Source of the DNA: Arthrobacter sp. Bi26
Lineage (GTDB): Bacteria; Actinomycetota; Actinomycetes; Actinomycetales; Micrococcaceae
Assembly: GCF_918697925.1 (NCBI RefSeq)
Contig: NZ_CAKKMF010000004.1
Span: forward strand, 35,828-99,827
Direction: 5' to 3'
DNA length: 64,000 bases
Shown one piece after another: positions 28,643 to 37,509 of the stretch (the stretch's first letter is position 1; each line of letters starts with the position of its first letter). The notes beneath the pieces were generated by a model, which made no database searches, was not told where the DNA came from, and worked only from the letters and a program-made list of their open reading frames with translations. A program made the translations under genes and the position numbers.

Positions 28643-28907
28643 AATGGCGGACACTGCTGTGCACGGTGGCCGGATTGTTGCGAGAGCCGGGCGTGGAGAG
28701 TCTGCGGGTGAGCCTGCAGATGGGGGCTGCTGGTCCATTGGCGGCGCTGAGCTGTCCCTAAGCGATTTAGTTGACGTCGACTTGCGCCGGGTCCGGTCGT
28801 GCGTTTGGTTGCCAACTCAAGCCGGGCCTAACGGGAATGTTGCTTCATCCCCGCACCTGAAATTTGAAGCCGAACTGCTGGCACGAAGACTCCTAGAAAT
28901 TGATTGA
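28643..28907 (+). pseudogene. Small ORF, possible second CHAT fragment
   Basis: An 88-codon frame. Its middle, AELSLSDLVDVDLRRVRSCV, resembles the strand-helix segment just before the catalytic Cys loop of CHAT domains (LxLxDLxxxxLxxxRLxVLSAC), but the SAC motif is replaced by WLPTQ. It could be the displaced second half of the CHAT gene whose front end lies at 27.5 kb. Its first codons (ATGGCGGACACT) are identical to the start of the metalloprotease gene at 29037, perhaps by chance. Confidence 0.25.
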
Positions 28908-28938
28908 GGGAGTCGCAATGGGCTTCGGGCTTCGGGCC

Positions 28939-28955
28939 GTAACGGCGGGGTAACG
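28939..28955 (+). promoter_or_regulatory. GTAACG-N5-GTAACG direct repeat, metalloprotease copy
   Basis: GTAACG-GCGGG-GTAACG reads toward the metalloprotease gene, whose ATG is 82 bases downstream. A TAnnnT -10 candidate, TACCTT, lies at 28965-28970, exactly 9 bp after the repeat, the same spacing as at the 43.6-kb copy. This suggests an activator site that replaces the -35 element. Confidence 0.8.
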
Positions 28956-29036
28956 CGGGCTCGGTACCTTGTGACTGTCGCTGGCGGTCGCGTTGACTGC
29001 AAATTTAAGAAACCGTAAAGATGAAGGCAGACTCCC

Positions 29037-31313
29037 ATGGCGGACACTAAGTTGGATGCCTCACAAGGCAGGTCAGACGAGAGTTGGCTCTCCAAGCTGG
29101 CGCGTTCCCTAAGCTCAATTGATACTCAGCGCGTAATCGAAGTCCTGCCGCGGCGCCTAGTAACGGACTTGGTCATCGATCGATTCAAACTGTGGTCGGT
29201 CAGGGCAGTTGGCATTGAGGTTACGCAGTCAATCCAGCACTACAAGGCAGACCAGCACCTCTCCGATCCGAGCGATCGCGGCGCCGACAACTCTGTGCAC
29301 TTGGTCGCCGGAAAGACCGCATGGGTGCGGGTCTACGTCCGCAGCGGCCTCATCAGCCCAATCAATGGGGTCACGGGAACGCTGCGCGTTCAGCGCCGTA
29401 TCCTCGGCTTCCTTTGGAGCACGGTTGCCACGCTAAACCCGCTACCACCGGGAAACGTGCAGGCCAGATCCCTGCTGGCATACACCACCGAGCGCGGTAA
29501 CGTCGCCAATACGCTGAACTTCGCGGTGCCAGCGGACAATTTTTGGGGCAACCTAAGGCTGACGGCAACCCTGACAAGCAGCAGCGGACAACTTCACGAC
29601 ACTAGAACCATTACCGTGGATGCTACTTTGCGACAGACTCTACGACTGCGCGGAATCCTGGTCAGCTACAACGGCCCCAGCACCGCCAACACCGCACCCG
29701 GCCAGCCACCGCCGCCAATCCTAAACTTGGCAGCACCGTCCGTCGCCAATCTGCAAGCTACCGCTGCCCGAGCGCTACGGGCAATGCCAGTGCAGTCATC
29801 TGGCGTCTTCACAAGCGCGGGTACACTTGCATGGAACCGGCCGTTGGATGACCCGCGACTGAATGCTGGCGGGTGCTCCACTAATTGGAACCTGCTGCTA
29901 AACGCACTCACTAACCAACGCACTAACGACGGGAACCGAGCCGATGTCGTGTATTACGGCTTACTGCCAACCGGCATTCCGCTTAATGTACCTGGCTGCG
30001 GTGTCGGAGGTCTCGGAGCCGCAGGGAACGGGGATCAGACCACCCTCCTGCACGAAATCGGCCACGGCTATGGTTTCCAACACACGCCGTGCGGAGCGGC
30101 TGGTTCAACCGATCCCAACTATCCGGTCTACGAGCCGTACCCGTCGGCGTCGATCGGTGAGTACGGCCTAGATATCGCGAACGGCAATATCTTGCCCCCA
30201 GCATCGACGTCGGACTATATGTCCTACTGCTTCCCTCAGTGGATGTCTCTCTACCAGCATGGTCGGCTGATCCAGCATCCGCGGCTTGACCCGCGCTGGG
30301 ACCGCGACGAACCTTGGGTGCATGATTATTTGGAATGGAAGAACTACATTATTCCCGAATACGTGCCGGATCCTCCGCCCGACCCTTGGAGATGGGCTCT
30401 CATGCGTCCCGAACGTGTCATTTCTCTGACAGGAATCATCCACCCGGATGACCGCGTAGAAGTGCTTAGCGTTGCGCGCGTGGAGGCAGGTACCCAGCTT
30501 GACGGCCGGACGACGGGTTTGGTTGCGTACTTGCGAGGCAGCGGCGGCGAAGTGCTGGCACAGGCGCCTATTGTCCGATTGACTACTTACGGAGGGAGCG
30601 GGTGTGGGTGTGGCTGTGATGGAGACATCGGCGCAGTCTCCTACCCGTTTCAAGCCCTCGTGCCGGATGCGGCACCAGGAGAGGCGCTGACAATTAGCCA
30701 CAATGACGAAGAACTCTGGGTTCGCCGGGCTGGTGATCAGCCACCCACAGTGCGCCAGTTCGACGCTACGGTGGATGATGACGGGACAGTCAGGATGCGC
30801 TGGGATGCCCAAGCCGGCGAGCACCCGGAATTCTGGATCCAGTGGTCCGATGATAGGGGCCGCGGCTGGCATGCCGTGTCCACTGGTGTTACGGGGAATG
30901 AGCTGGAACTGGTCCCAGCTTCGCTGCCAGTAGGCGAGGTCCAGTTGCGTGTACTTGCGAATGATGGCTTCGCCACGGCAACCTCCCAACCGGTGACTGT
31001 GGCAATACCTGAGCGGATGCCGGAGATTGCCGTGCTGCATCCTATTGAAGGGCAATCGCTGATCGCAGGGCAGGCCATGCAACTGTCAGCGGCTATATCA
31101 GGTCGACGTGGGGACAATGCTGTTGGTCTCATCTGGCTGCTCGACGGCAAGGAAGCGGCGAACATCAACGAGGCGTGGATCGAGGCACCGAGAGCGGGCG
31201 AGCATAGGATCACGCTCCTCGTGCGGTCGGAAGTGGGTGGAGGCGAGGAATCGCTAACATTCACGACCATCGAGGTTCCACAGGGCGCCGAAGGCGAAAC
31301 CGACGGCGTGTGA
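29037..31313 (+). CDS. Metzincin-like zinc metalloprotease with C-terminal beta domains
   Basis: Predicted zinc endopeptidase, 758 residues. The zinc site is HEIGHGYGFQH (His339, Glu340, His343, His349), the extended metzincin signature, with a Met-turn candidate SDYMSYC at Met395. The N-terminal 330 residues hold a beta-rich region beginning VGIEVTQSIQHYK, a phrase I associate with large secreted or structural proteins. After the protease, residues about 420-750 look like Ig/fibronectin-type beta domains. A short cysteine cluster, GCGCGCDGD, lies near residue 525. There is no signal peptide, so export would need lysis or a non-classical route. Start: ATG at 29037; upstream purines are weak. 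The GTAACG repeat and -10 box upstream link it to the Tc and protease/STAND operons. The substrate is unknown. Confidence 0.8.
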   Translation: MADTKLDASQGRSDESWLSKLARSLSSIDTQRVIEVLPRRLVTDLVIDRFKLWSVRAVGIEVTQSIQHYKADQHLSDPSDRGADNSVHLVAGKTAWVRVYVRSGLISPINGVTGTLRVQRRILGFLWSTVATLNPLPPGNVQARSLLAYTTERGNVANTLNFAVPADNFWGNLRLTATLTSSSGQLHDTRTITVDATLRQTLRLRGILVSYNGPSTANTAPGQPPPPILNLAAPSVANLQATAARALRAMPVQSSGVFTSAGTLAWNRPLDDPRLNAGGCSTNWNLLLNALTNQRTNDGNRADVVYYGLLPTGIPLNVPGCGVGGLGAAGNGDQTTLLHEIGHGYGFQHTPCGAAGSTDPNYPVYEPYPSASIGEYGLDIANGNILPPASTSDYMSYCFPQWMSLYQHGRLIQHPRLDPRWDRDEPWVHDYLEWKNYIIPEYVPDPPPDPWRWALMRPERVISLTGIIHPDDRVEVLSVARVEAGTQLDGRTTGLVAYLRGSGGEVLAQAPIVRLTTYGGSGCGCGCDGDIGAVSYPFQALVPDAAPGEALTISHNDEELWVRRAGDQPPTVRQFDATVDDDGTVRMRWDAQAGEHPEFWIQWSDDRGRGWHAVSTGVTGNELELVPASLPVGEVQLRVLANDGFATATSQPVTVAIPERMPEIAVLHPIEGQSLIAGQAMQLSAAISGRRGDNAVGLIWLLDGKEAANINEAWIEAPRAGEHRITLLVRSEVGGGEESLTFTTIEVPQGAEGETDGV

Positions 31314-31901
31314 AACCGATCTCGTCCATAAGGCACCGCGTCACTAGACGGGACCGAGGACCCGCAAAGCTGAAGACCGCGGCGGCGGACGAGCCAGCGG
31401 GCTCACGGCCGCGGCGTGCCGGAATAGAACGCCCCACCCGTGCAAAACTCGTAGCATCGGCCAGATAGCCTCAGCCGTTGATCCAGAATCAAGGGCGCCT
31501 GGCCCCATCTTAGGGCAGATTCCGAAGGTCCACCTTGAGAAGCAATTCCTTGCCGATGAGGCAACGAGACTTCGTTTCTGCGACAGGAGCGCCCTCGTCG
31601 GAACAGGCTGGCCACGACAAGCGTGATTGGTAGCGCGTTGGCTGCGGGCTTTACAGCGGGCCCAGCATTTGGCAGGCCGAAGTTCGCTGCGGGGGTCCAA
31701 GGAGCACTGACGTTGGAACAAAGTTCCATAGTTTGGCAGGTGCTCTGTTTGGCAGCGAGCTGATGTCCGTCGTCGCTGCTGTATCGACCAACTTGGCTAA
31801 CTCGCACTCAGTGGCGGCAAAGGTCAGTGCAGCAGAGGCCTGCAATGCACAGCTCGAGGGGCTGCTAGCGGCGTTGAACTTCGGACGCCTCCCTTTGGAA
31901 G
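31314..31901. other. Region without a recognisable gene
   Basis: It follows the metalloprotease stop. No ribosome binding site plus family-like ORF was found on either strand. A 69-codon plus-strand frame (31733-31942) is helix-rich and Ala-rich but unsupported. No terminator hairpin was evident. Confidence 0.35.
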
Positions 31902-32174
31902 ATGGCATTTCAGCAATACACGACTCAAGTCGCTTTCGTTGATGATGCGGAAGGCAAGACGACTCTGTTGCGAAGCGTGCCTTTGAGGCTCACAAAGGGT
32001 GGCGGTGCCAAGCTGAAGACCACGGTGGATTCCGCCGTCATCGACGTGCTCCGTAAGCTGGCCCAGGCTCACCCGACGCTGAGCGTGTGGCCGACCACGG
32101 GGTTGTCAGCGGCGAACCGCAGTGCATGGTTGTCCTGTAACGCGATAGTAACGGGGAAGGCGATGGACTGGTAA
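31902..32174 (+). CDS. Small hypothetical ORF (90 aa)
   Basis: An ATG-started frame of mixed composition (begins MAFQQYTTQVAFVDDAEGKT) with protein-like alternation of strands and helices but no known family. The ribosome binding site is weak (GGAAG directly before ATG). Its 3' end overlaps the GTAACG direct repeat at 32137-32153, which argues that the last part at least is regulatory rather than coding. Treat as doubtful. Confidence 0.25.
   Translation: MAFQQYTTQVAFVDDAEGKTTLLRSVPLRLTKGGGAKLKTTVDSAVIDVLRKLAQAHPTLSVWPTTGLSAANRSAWLSCNAIVTGKAMDW
32137..32153 (+). promoter_or_regulatory. GTAACG-N5-GTAACG direct repeat, small-membrane-protein copy
   Basis: GTAACG-CGATA-GTAACG reads toward the small membrane protein gene 128 bases downstream. 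No TAnnnT box occurs at 9-10 bp; TAAAGC is present 18 bp downstream. It is the weakest of the five copies as a promoter, but the repeat itself is exact. Confidence 0.65.
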
Positions 32175-32280
32175 AGCAATCTAATCGAAGTCCGTTTTAC
32201 AGCAACGCCTAGAGCGTCACGCTGAGCTGGAAACTCACAAATGGAACGGGATTCAGCCCTGCCATAGGAAAGGCACATTC

Positions 32281-32514
32281 ATGTTTCAGCTTTTCAAATC
32301 TCTTAGCGCACAGCAGCTTGTCCTACAGCAACTCCCGGTCTTCCTAATTTCCTTCTTCATAGCGGCGTTTTTCTACAAGTTCGGTAGCTTCGCGATCGAG
32401 TGCATTGCTTTCCTCACTACTTGGGCCGCGTTGGACCTGGTGTCAGACTGTCTCTTTTCCAAGGGCAAGAAGCCAGTCCGCGCTAATAGAGACGATCTGC
32501 GAGAGCCTCGCTAA
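32281..32514 (+). CDS. Small membrane protein (77 aa)
   Basis: A hydrophobic core, QQLPVFLISFFIAAFFYKFG then IECIAFLTTWAALDLVSDC, predicts two closely spaced TM helices. It is flanked by a short N-terminus and a basic tail (SKGKKPVRANRDD). ATAGGAAAGG ends 7 bases before the ATG. No family is recognised. It could be a small holin-like or accessory membrane factor, but that is speculation. Its upstream GTAACG repeat places it in the putative regulon. Confidence 0.55.
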   Translation: MFQLFKSLSAQQLVLQQLPVFLISFFIAAFFYKFGSFAIECIAFLTTWAALDLVSDCLFSKGKKPVRANRDDLREPR

Positions 32515-32839
32515 CCCATCGCGAATGTCATTGACTTGGATCACTTACGATACGAAAAGTCACTGTTCGAATTCGACAGGATAGAAGACTATGGCCGGAC
32601 CGGACATTGGCCTCAGTCGAGCAGACCGGAACGAGCGAAGTCTTAGCAGTTACATATAAATGCCGCGGAACAGGATCGCAAGCCGTTTTTTACTGAATTT
32701 GTTGTAAAAGGTGCTCGAAAAGCTGAGAAGGCTCAGTCGGCAAGAGTTGTAGCAGCCCTTTTCAGATAACTTGATGCAGATTCTTGTACGTCCCACGGTG
32801 AAGCGCACCACCGACGTATGATCCGAAGGAGGGTGTGAA
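32515..32839. other. AT-richer intergenic region
   Basis: A non-coding-looking stretch with lower GC than the window average. The only small frames are about 20 codons. It probably contains the promoter of the 352-aa gene, but no clear -35/-10 pair or GTAACG repeat was seen. Confidence 0.4.
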
Positions 32840-33898
32840 ATGGCTTCTTTGTCAATTCCTATTCTGAATAGATATAATTGGGTCTTCAGGAGGCCCGCAG
32901 AAACACTCGTCGGAAGTATTCAAAGAATTTCAGTTGACGATTGGGATGGTGACATTAACGTCCATATCATTCCAGATGCCGATTATGAAGATATTTTTGT
33001 TAACCGATTTGGTGCTAGGACTCCGGGCCCAACCATCACATGTGAAGTATGTCCACAATTTGCGGTGAAAGATCAGGTTGAAGCTTGGGTGCGAACCATG
33101 CTTCCTGGCAAAGCAACGGCCCGGGGGGTGTATGTCGACGATAAGAAACATGAAGAGAAACCTGAACTGCACCCCCTAGATCTACTTGTTGGCCACCTAA
33201 CTGAGGCGACAGTAAAGCCCTCTGGCTGGATCCTTGACCTTGCGCAGCGAAGAAATCTCGACATTGGACGAACCCTGCTGGCGTACCGCTTTGCAGCGGC
33301 GTCCGACCACCGGCGCAAGTGGCCGTTCAAGCACGGCCCGCCTCTCTACAACAAAACTCGGGACGTGGACCTAGCACTCGCCTTTCCACCTCAGCCAGGA
33401 GAAGGTTGGAATCCAACGCTTGAGCTAAGAACGGAGTTTCAGGTCAATGCTATCGCCGATGTAGCGCAGCTCGGAGGCGGACACGGTACTAAGTTTTTTA
33501 ATCTTCACGTGAAATGTGAAGCGGATGAAGTGTCGGCGGTCTTCGGAGATATCGTGGCGTATTGGGTAGACCCGTCGAACGCCGAGATTTCGCTCCCTCA
33601 AACTTTGGACTTCGGCACCGTACAAAGGGAAGACCGGGAACTTACTCTACGAATAGAGAACACCGGAGGTAGTGCAGTTTCAATTAGTGTTCCATCGCCA
33701 CACCCCAATAGCGGGTGGCGATGGACTGCGACAGATCAAGCAGTTATCCCTGCACGATCACATAGAGAAGAACGCATTGTATTTAGACCGAACAGGTCAG
33801 GAACCTGGAGGGAAGAATGGACCCTTATCTACGACGAAGCGGTCCCGGGGCCGCGCCGTGTAGTTCTTATAGGGAAAAGGATTGGCGGAAACTTATGA
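32840..33898 (+). CDS. Hypothetical protein with C-terminal MSP/ASPM-like Ig domain
   Basis: 352 residues; GGAGGG lies 6 bases before the ATG. The C-terminal about 100 residues read LDFGTVQREDRELTLRIENT, then RIVFRPNRSGTWREEWTLIY, the pattern of bacterial ASH/MSP-type immunoglobulin domains (abnormal-spindle-like, DUF1573 group). The N-terminal about 130 residues contain DGDINVHIIPD and PELHPLDLLVGHL, which resemble an OB-like beta-barrel with an ELHP motif, but I cannot name the family. Codon use is clearly less GC-biased than the neighbouring megagenes, with many A/T third positions, suggesting recent acquisition. It ends at a terminator-like hairpin and converges with the STAND gene. Confidence 0.65.
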   Translation: MASLSIPILNRYNWVFRRPAETLVGSIQRISVDDWDGDINVHIIPDADYEDIFVNRFGARTPGPTITCEVCPQFAVKDQVEAWVRTMLPGKATARGVYVDDKKHEEKPELHPLDLLVGHLTEATVKPSGWILDLAQRRNLDIGRTLLAYRFAAASDHRRKWPFKHGPPLYNKTRDVDLALAFPPQPGEGWNPTLELRTEFQVNAIADVAQLGGGHGTKFFNLHVKCEADEVSAVFGDIVAYWVDPSNAEISLPQTLDFGTVQREDRELTLRIENTGGSAVSISVPSPHPNSGWRWTATDQAVIPARSHREERIVFRPNRSGTWREEWTLIYDEAVPGPRRVVLIGKRIGGNL

Positions 33899-33907
33899 CT
33901 TCTTTTC

Positions 33908-33925
33908 GCGGTTAGCCGAAACCGC
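33908..33925 (+). terminator. Candidate terminator hairpin
   Basis: GCGGTT, AGCCGA, AACCGC form a 6-bp stem with a 6-base loop, 10 bases after the stop of the 352-aa gene, followed by a T-rich run (CATTTGTCT). Weak, but well placed between convergent genes. Confidence 0.4.
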
Positions 33926-34452
33926 AGTCATTTGTCTCACAAGCTTCTAATGCGGAGTCGAACCATCACCTGTTTCGCCAAGGGATTCAGCATCCCCATC
34001 AGCCGGCATTCGAACTGAGATACCGGTAGACGTTAGCACGGCTGCCCCGATGATCTTGCTAATACCGGAAGGCTTCACACGGCTGTCATCCAATCGGATG
34101 CTTGGGGACCCGGCTGGGCGCCTCCCGGGTTGGCCGATCCGCCAGGAGGGGCGCGGTGGTTCTTCGGTGTCGGTCGTCTTGTGGCGTGGCCACTCGCTCC
34201 CGTTGGCCATGTATACGGTGAGCTCCCATTCAGGGCCCGCACTGTATACGGCTTCCTTGGTTGGTGAAACGGAACCATGAAGGTTATTGACATGTCGGCT
34301 GACCCGGGCCTTCTACCCTGACAACGAAACGAGACTGCAGACGTTCCGTGCTGGTCGGCCCGCGGTGGGTTGGTCTTGGATTGGTAGTGTCACGGTCCTG
34401 AATCAGGTTGCCGTACTCCACGGCTTATGTCTGCTTTACAGGCACCGGGTGT
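33926..34452. other. Convergent intergenic region without a recognisable gene
   Basis: It separates the 352-aa gene (plus) from the STAND NTPase gene (minus). Short frames on both strands lack family signatures. The terminator of the minus-strand cassette should lie here, but no strong stem was identified. Confidence 0.35.
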
Positions 34453-37400
34453 TTATCGGAAGCTCGGAAGGTCCCCCCGTGATCTCGCGAACGGGAACAG
34501 GAGGCTCTCGAGCCGCCTGATCCCGGATGTCAGTTGCTGTGCGAGCTGGGTGTCGGCCCGCGGCGCGGTGGCATCGATCAGGTCGGTGAGCAGTCCGCAT
34601 CGGTCTGCCATCTCGATCAGGCCGGTGAGGTCGGCGGGCGAGAAGGTCGCAGTAAGCGTCCGATCGAGAGTCTTCGCAGTCTGGTCCGCGGGCCAGAACA
34701 CCGACTTTTCCTCGAGGCCGCCGACGACCTCGAGTAGGGCTCTCCGGCCGAGCCGCTCCATGGTGGTTCTGATCGCTCCGTAGAGGAAAGTGAGCGGGGT
34801 CGGCGCCGCTCGGATGCCCTTCACGTCGAGGACGACGACCGACGGCCTCGTCATCGACGCCCGCAGGGCGTTGATATCGCCGGTGTTCGGCCGCCGTCGC
34901 GCGTACTGCTGCGTGGCACTCGCAACCTTCTCGGCGGCATCCGGGTCGCCGGCTGCCTCGGCGATCTGGGTGACGTGCGACAGCCGGAAATGATCGTAGG
35001 AGTAGACCTGCACCCGGGTCGGGAGATCATCGAGGTCGCCTCGCGCGGCCGCCGCTTGAAGGATCAGGACGTCGTCTACGCTCGTGATGTCGACGAAACC
35101 TTGCAGGCTGGTGCGCACGCTTTCGATTATGCGGATGTGCCCCGATCGATCCCCGGCGATTGCGGCGAGGGCGGCGGCGTAACGCTGCGCATCTTCCGAT
35201 TGCCAACGCAGCTCGGAGAGGGCGTCGTCGGAGAGTAGCCGCTGGTCGCGGCTGTCCAGCATCTGCCGGGCCAGCGCGATGAACCACGGGTGCTCGTGTG
35301 TCGGACGATTGGACGAGAAGTTCCGGAACGAGGTGTGCCGGTAATGGGACGCGAAGTAGCGGTCGATCGTCTGCAGCGCGCGGGACGAATCACTCATGAA
35401 GGAAAACTCGCCACGGTCGAACAGCAGCACCCACCGTGAGTCGTGGATGGTCTCGCTCGTGCCGAGCGAGACCAATTGCGATTCCTCGAATTGGGAGGAG
35501 ACTACGTCTCCCGAAGACCGGGAGGCGTAGAGTCGTGCCCCTCGTGACTCAAACTGGTCCTCGACGTCCAGCGAGGCGATCTCATCCTCCGAGAGCTTGT
35601 TGTCCTCCCTCGCACGCCTCTTCACCCTGGCCCGCGTGCTTAACGGCCAGAACTCGAGGTCCTCGCCGAGGGCTCGCACAATGTCGTCCGCTTTCCTCTC
35701 GGACATTCCATACGAGACGTCTTGGATAAAGCCTCGGTGATAGATTTCCTCGATCGAAGCAACACTTGCGTCGACGCCCGGGGGTCGCCTTGCATAGTAC
35801 AACGCCGCCCTCAAGTGAATCGCCTTGGTGTCGATCTCGGCACTGGATTCGAGTCCCGGAACCAGCAGCCGGCGCACGTCCGCACGGTGCTGGACGGTGT
35901 CATCTCCGATCCGGTTCACGAGCCAGACGTGTTCGGCGAGTTCCTGGAAAGCCGACCGTGCGTCGTGGATGGTGGTGACGTCAAGGGCCATTGAGGAGGC
36001 AGGGGCTAGCACTTCGAGGATGAGCTCCGGAGTTACTCGCCGAAGCACTACCCCGGGGTATGCCAGAGCTTGAACGCGAGGGTTTCTGATGCGGTTCAGG
36101 ATCCGCTCGTACACAAATCGCAAGCCGATCTCCGCCGCCGGCGATTCACGACGTGCGATCTTTCCATCGGCCAAAAGCTGGGCGACTGCGTCGTCGTCGT
36201 TGGTCGTCGTGAATCGTCGGATGAGCTTGAGGACGAGCGGGTTTCCGCCGAACACCGGCGGAAACTCTCGCGCCGTCACCGGATCGAGCCCGAGTTCTTC
36301 GAGCAGATCTGTGGCGTCGTGTGCGGAGAGGTCGCCCAGCGACACCGTATCAACCATGTTGAACATCGCCCGGACGCCTTCGGGGGTCAAGGACCGAGCA
36401 TCGGGGAATACGGCACGGCCGCAGACGATGAGGTGTAGCTGCGGCAATCGCGCCTTGCTGCGCAGGTCCGCCGCCCATTGCAGCACGTCCCGCACTGCAG
36501 TCTCGCCTCGGATCGCCAATTCCTCGAATGTGTCGAGGACGAGCGTCACGGACGCCTCGCGTTGCGGGCCCTCCCAAAGGAGCGATCCGAGTTCGCGCAG
36601 TGCGGCCGAGGCCGAGCCCCCGGCGACATCGATATTGAGGTTCGCTTCGCCGCCCAGTAGGGCACGAGATGTTTCGCGGAACTCGGCGAGCATTGGTTCG
36701 AGCCCATCGTCTGCGAGCCCCAGTTGCCGGGTAAATTCGAGCGTCAGGTCGGATGGTCTTGCGCCGATCAGTGCGGCGCGGTCGAAGTCGAAGTAGATTA
36801 GGGGCGGGCTGTGCGGGTCGTGGCGCTCGTTATAGACGAACGTCGACACAAGCGCAGACTTCCCCACTCCGCCCGGCCCTTCGATCACCAGACTCGGCAC
36901 CCACTCTGTGTTGGATGGGAGCTCCATGGCACGGTAGCTCAGGAGGTCTTTGTACTCCTTGTCACGTCCAATGAGGCGCTCGGGGATGACCGCTCTGAGC
37001 GCGTCGTCGGCGTCCTGAAGAGCAATCCTACGACGCACTGTGCGGTCGAGGTCACCGACCGCGGGTCGCGTGCCGGGGATGTCTTCGAGCAGGCGAACCG
37101 CCTTGAGGAGGCGGTCGAGATCCACAATTTCCGCATCACCCGGCGAAGCTTTGCCGGGAGTGACCAACCGGCTCAGGTCCTCGCCCCGCAGCCCACCGAG
37201 GAGGTACATGGCAAACAGGTCCCCCTGCGGGGCATCGATGGAGTCGACGACTTGGCCGAAGTCCGCCTGCTGTGTCAGCGAACGAAGGACGTCCTGCCGA
37301 GCTTCGCTGCGCATTCTCCACTGGCGGTAGTCCTTGCCCTCGACTTCCACCTCGTCGCAAACCGCGGCAAGACCGTCCAGAAGCGCCATGCGTTTGCCCG

Positions 37401-37509
37401 GCTGCACCTCGTCCTGGAGCAACTGGAGCGGGTCGAACGTCGTCGACACCGCGACCGTGAGCTTCTGGCGGTCGTCGAGCACGTCGAGCCCGCGGGTCGT
37501 CGGGGTCAT
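34453..37509 (-). CDS. STAND-type P-loop NTPase
   Basis: A 1018-residue signal-transduction NTPase. Walker A GPGGVGKS (211-218) is followed by Walker B VTLVLDTFEEL (321-331) and an arginine-containing sensor-like stretch LHLIVCGRAVFPDAR, the NACHT/STAND arrangement. A domain DLSAHDATDLLEELGLDP and GGNPLVLKLI (the GxP motif of the winged-helix/GxP module) follow. Residues 1-200 form a helical N-terminal domain. Residues about 560-1018 are helical and could be a sensor or superstructure-forming region, but no TPR or WD repeats are obvious. Its ATG overlaps the stop of the upstream protease gene by four bases (ATGA at 37506-37509), so translation is coupled. By analogy with known STAND systems it would oligomerise on sensing a trigger and activate the neighbouring proteases; this is inference. 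Confidence 0.8.
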   Translation of the reverse strand: MTPTTRGLDVLDDRQKLTVAVSTTFDPLQLLQDEVQPGKRMALLDGLAAVCDEVEVEGKDYRQWRMRSEARQDVLRSLTQQADFGQVVDSIDAPQGDLFAMYLLGGLRGEDLSRLVTPGKASPGDAEIVDLDRLLKAVRLLEDIPGTRPAVGDLDRTVRRRIALQDADDALRAVIPERLIGRDKEYKDLLSYRAMELPSNTEWVPSLVIEGPGGVGKSALVSTFVYNERHDPHSPPLIYFDFDRAALIGARPSDLTLEFTRQLGLADDGLEPMLAEFRETSRALLGGEANLNIDVAGGSASAALRELGSLLWEGPQREASVTLVLDTFEELAIRGETAVRDVLQWAADLRSKARLPQLHLIVCGRAVFPDARSLTPEGVRAMFNMVDTVSLGDLSAHDATDLLEELGLDPVTAREFPPVFGGNPLVLKLIRRFTTTNDDDAVAQLLADGKIARRESPAAEIGLRFVYERILNRIRNPRVQALAYPGVVLRRVTPELILEVLAPASSMALDVTTIHDARSAFQELAEHVWLVNRIGDDTVQHRADVRRLLVPGLESSAEIDTKAIHLRAALYYARRPPGVDASVASIEEIYHRGFIQDVSYGMSERKADDIVRALGEDLEFWPLSTRARVKRRAREDNKLSEDEIASLDVEDQFESRGARLYASRSSGDVVSSQFEESQLVSLGTSETIHDSRWVLLFDRGEFSFMSDSSRALQTIDRYFASHYRHTSFRNFSSNRPTHEHPWFIALARQMLDSRDQRLLSDDALSELRWQSEDAQRYAAALAAIAGDRSGHIRIIESVRTSLQGFVDITSVDDVLILQAAAARGDLDDLPTRVQVYSYDHFRLSHVTQIAEAAGDPDAAEKVASATQQYARRRPNTGDINALRASMTRPSVVVLDVKGIRAAPTPLTFLYGAIRTTMERLGRRALLEVVGGLEEKSVFWPADQTAKTLDRTLTATFSPADLTGLIEMADRCGLLTDLIDATAPRADTQLAQQLTSGIRRLESLLFPFARSRGDLPSFR

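Noticed and set aside
28462..28644. Possible 60-aa small gene on the plus strand
   Set aside because: Amino-acid content is acceptable, but there is no ribosome binding site, no family, and it lies among pseudogene fragments.
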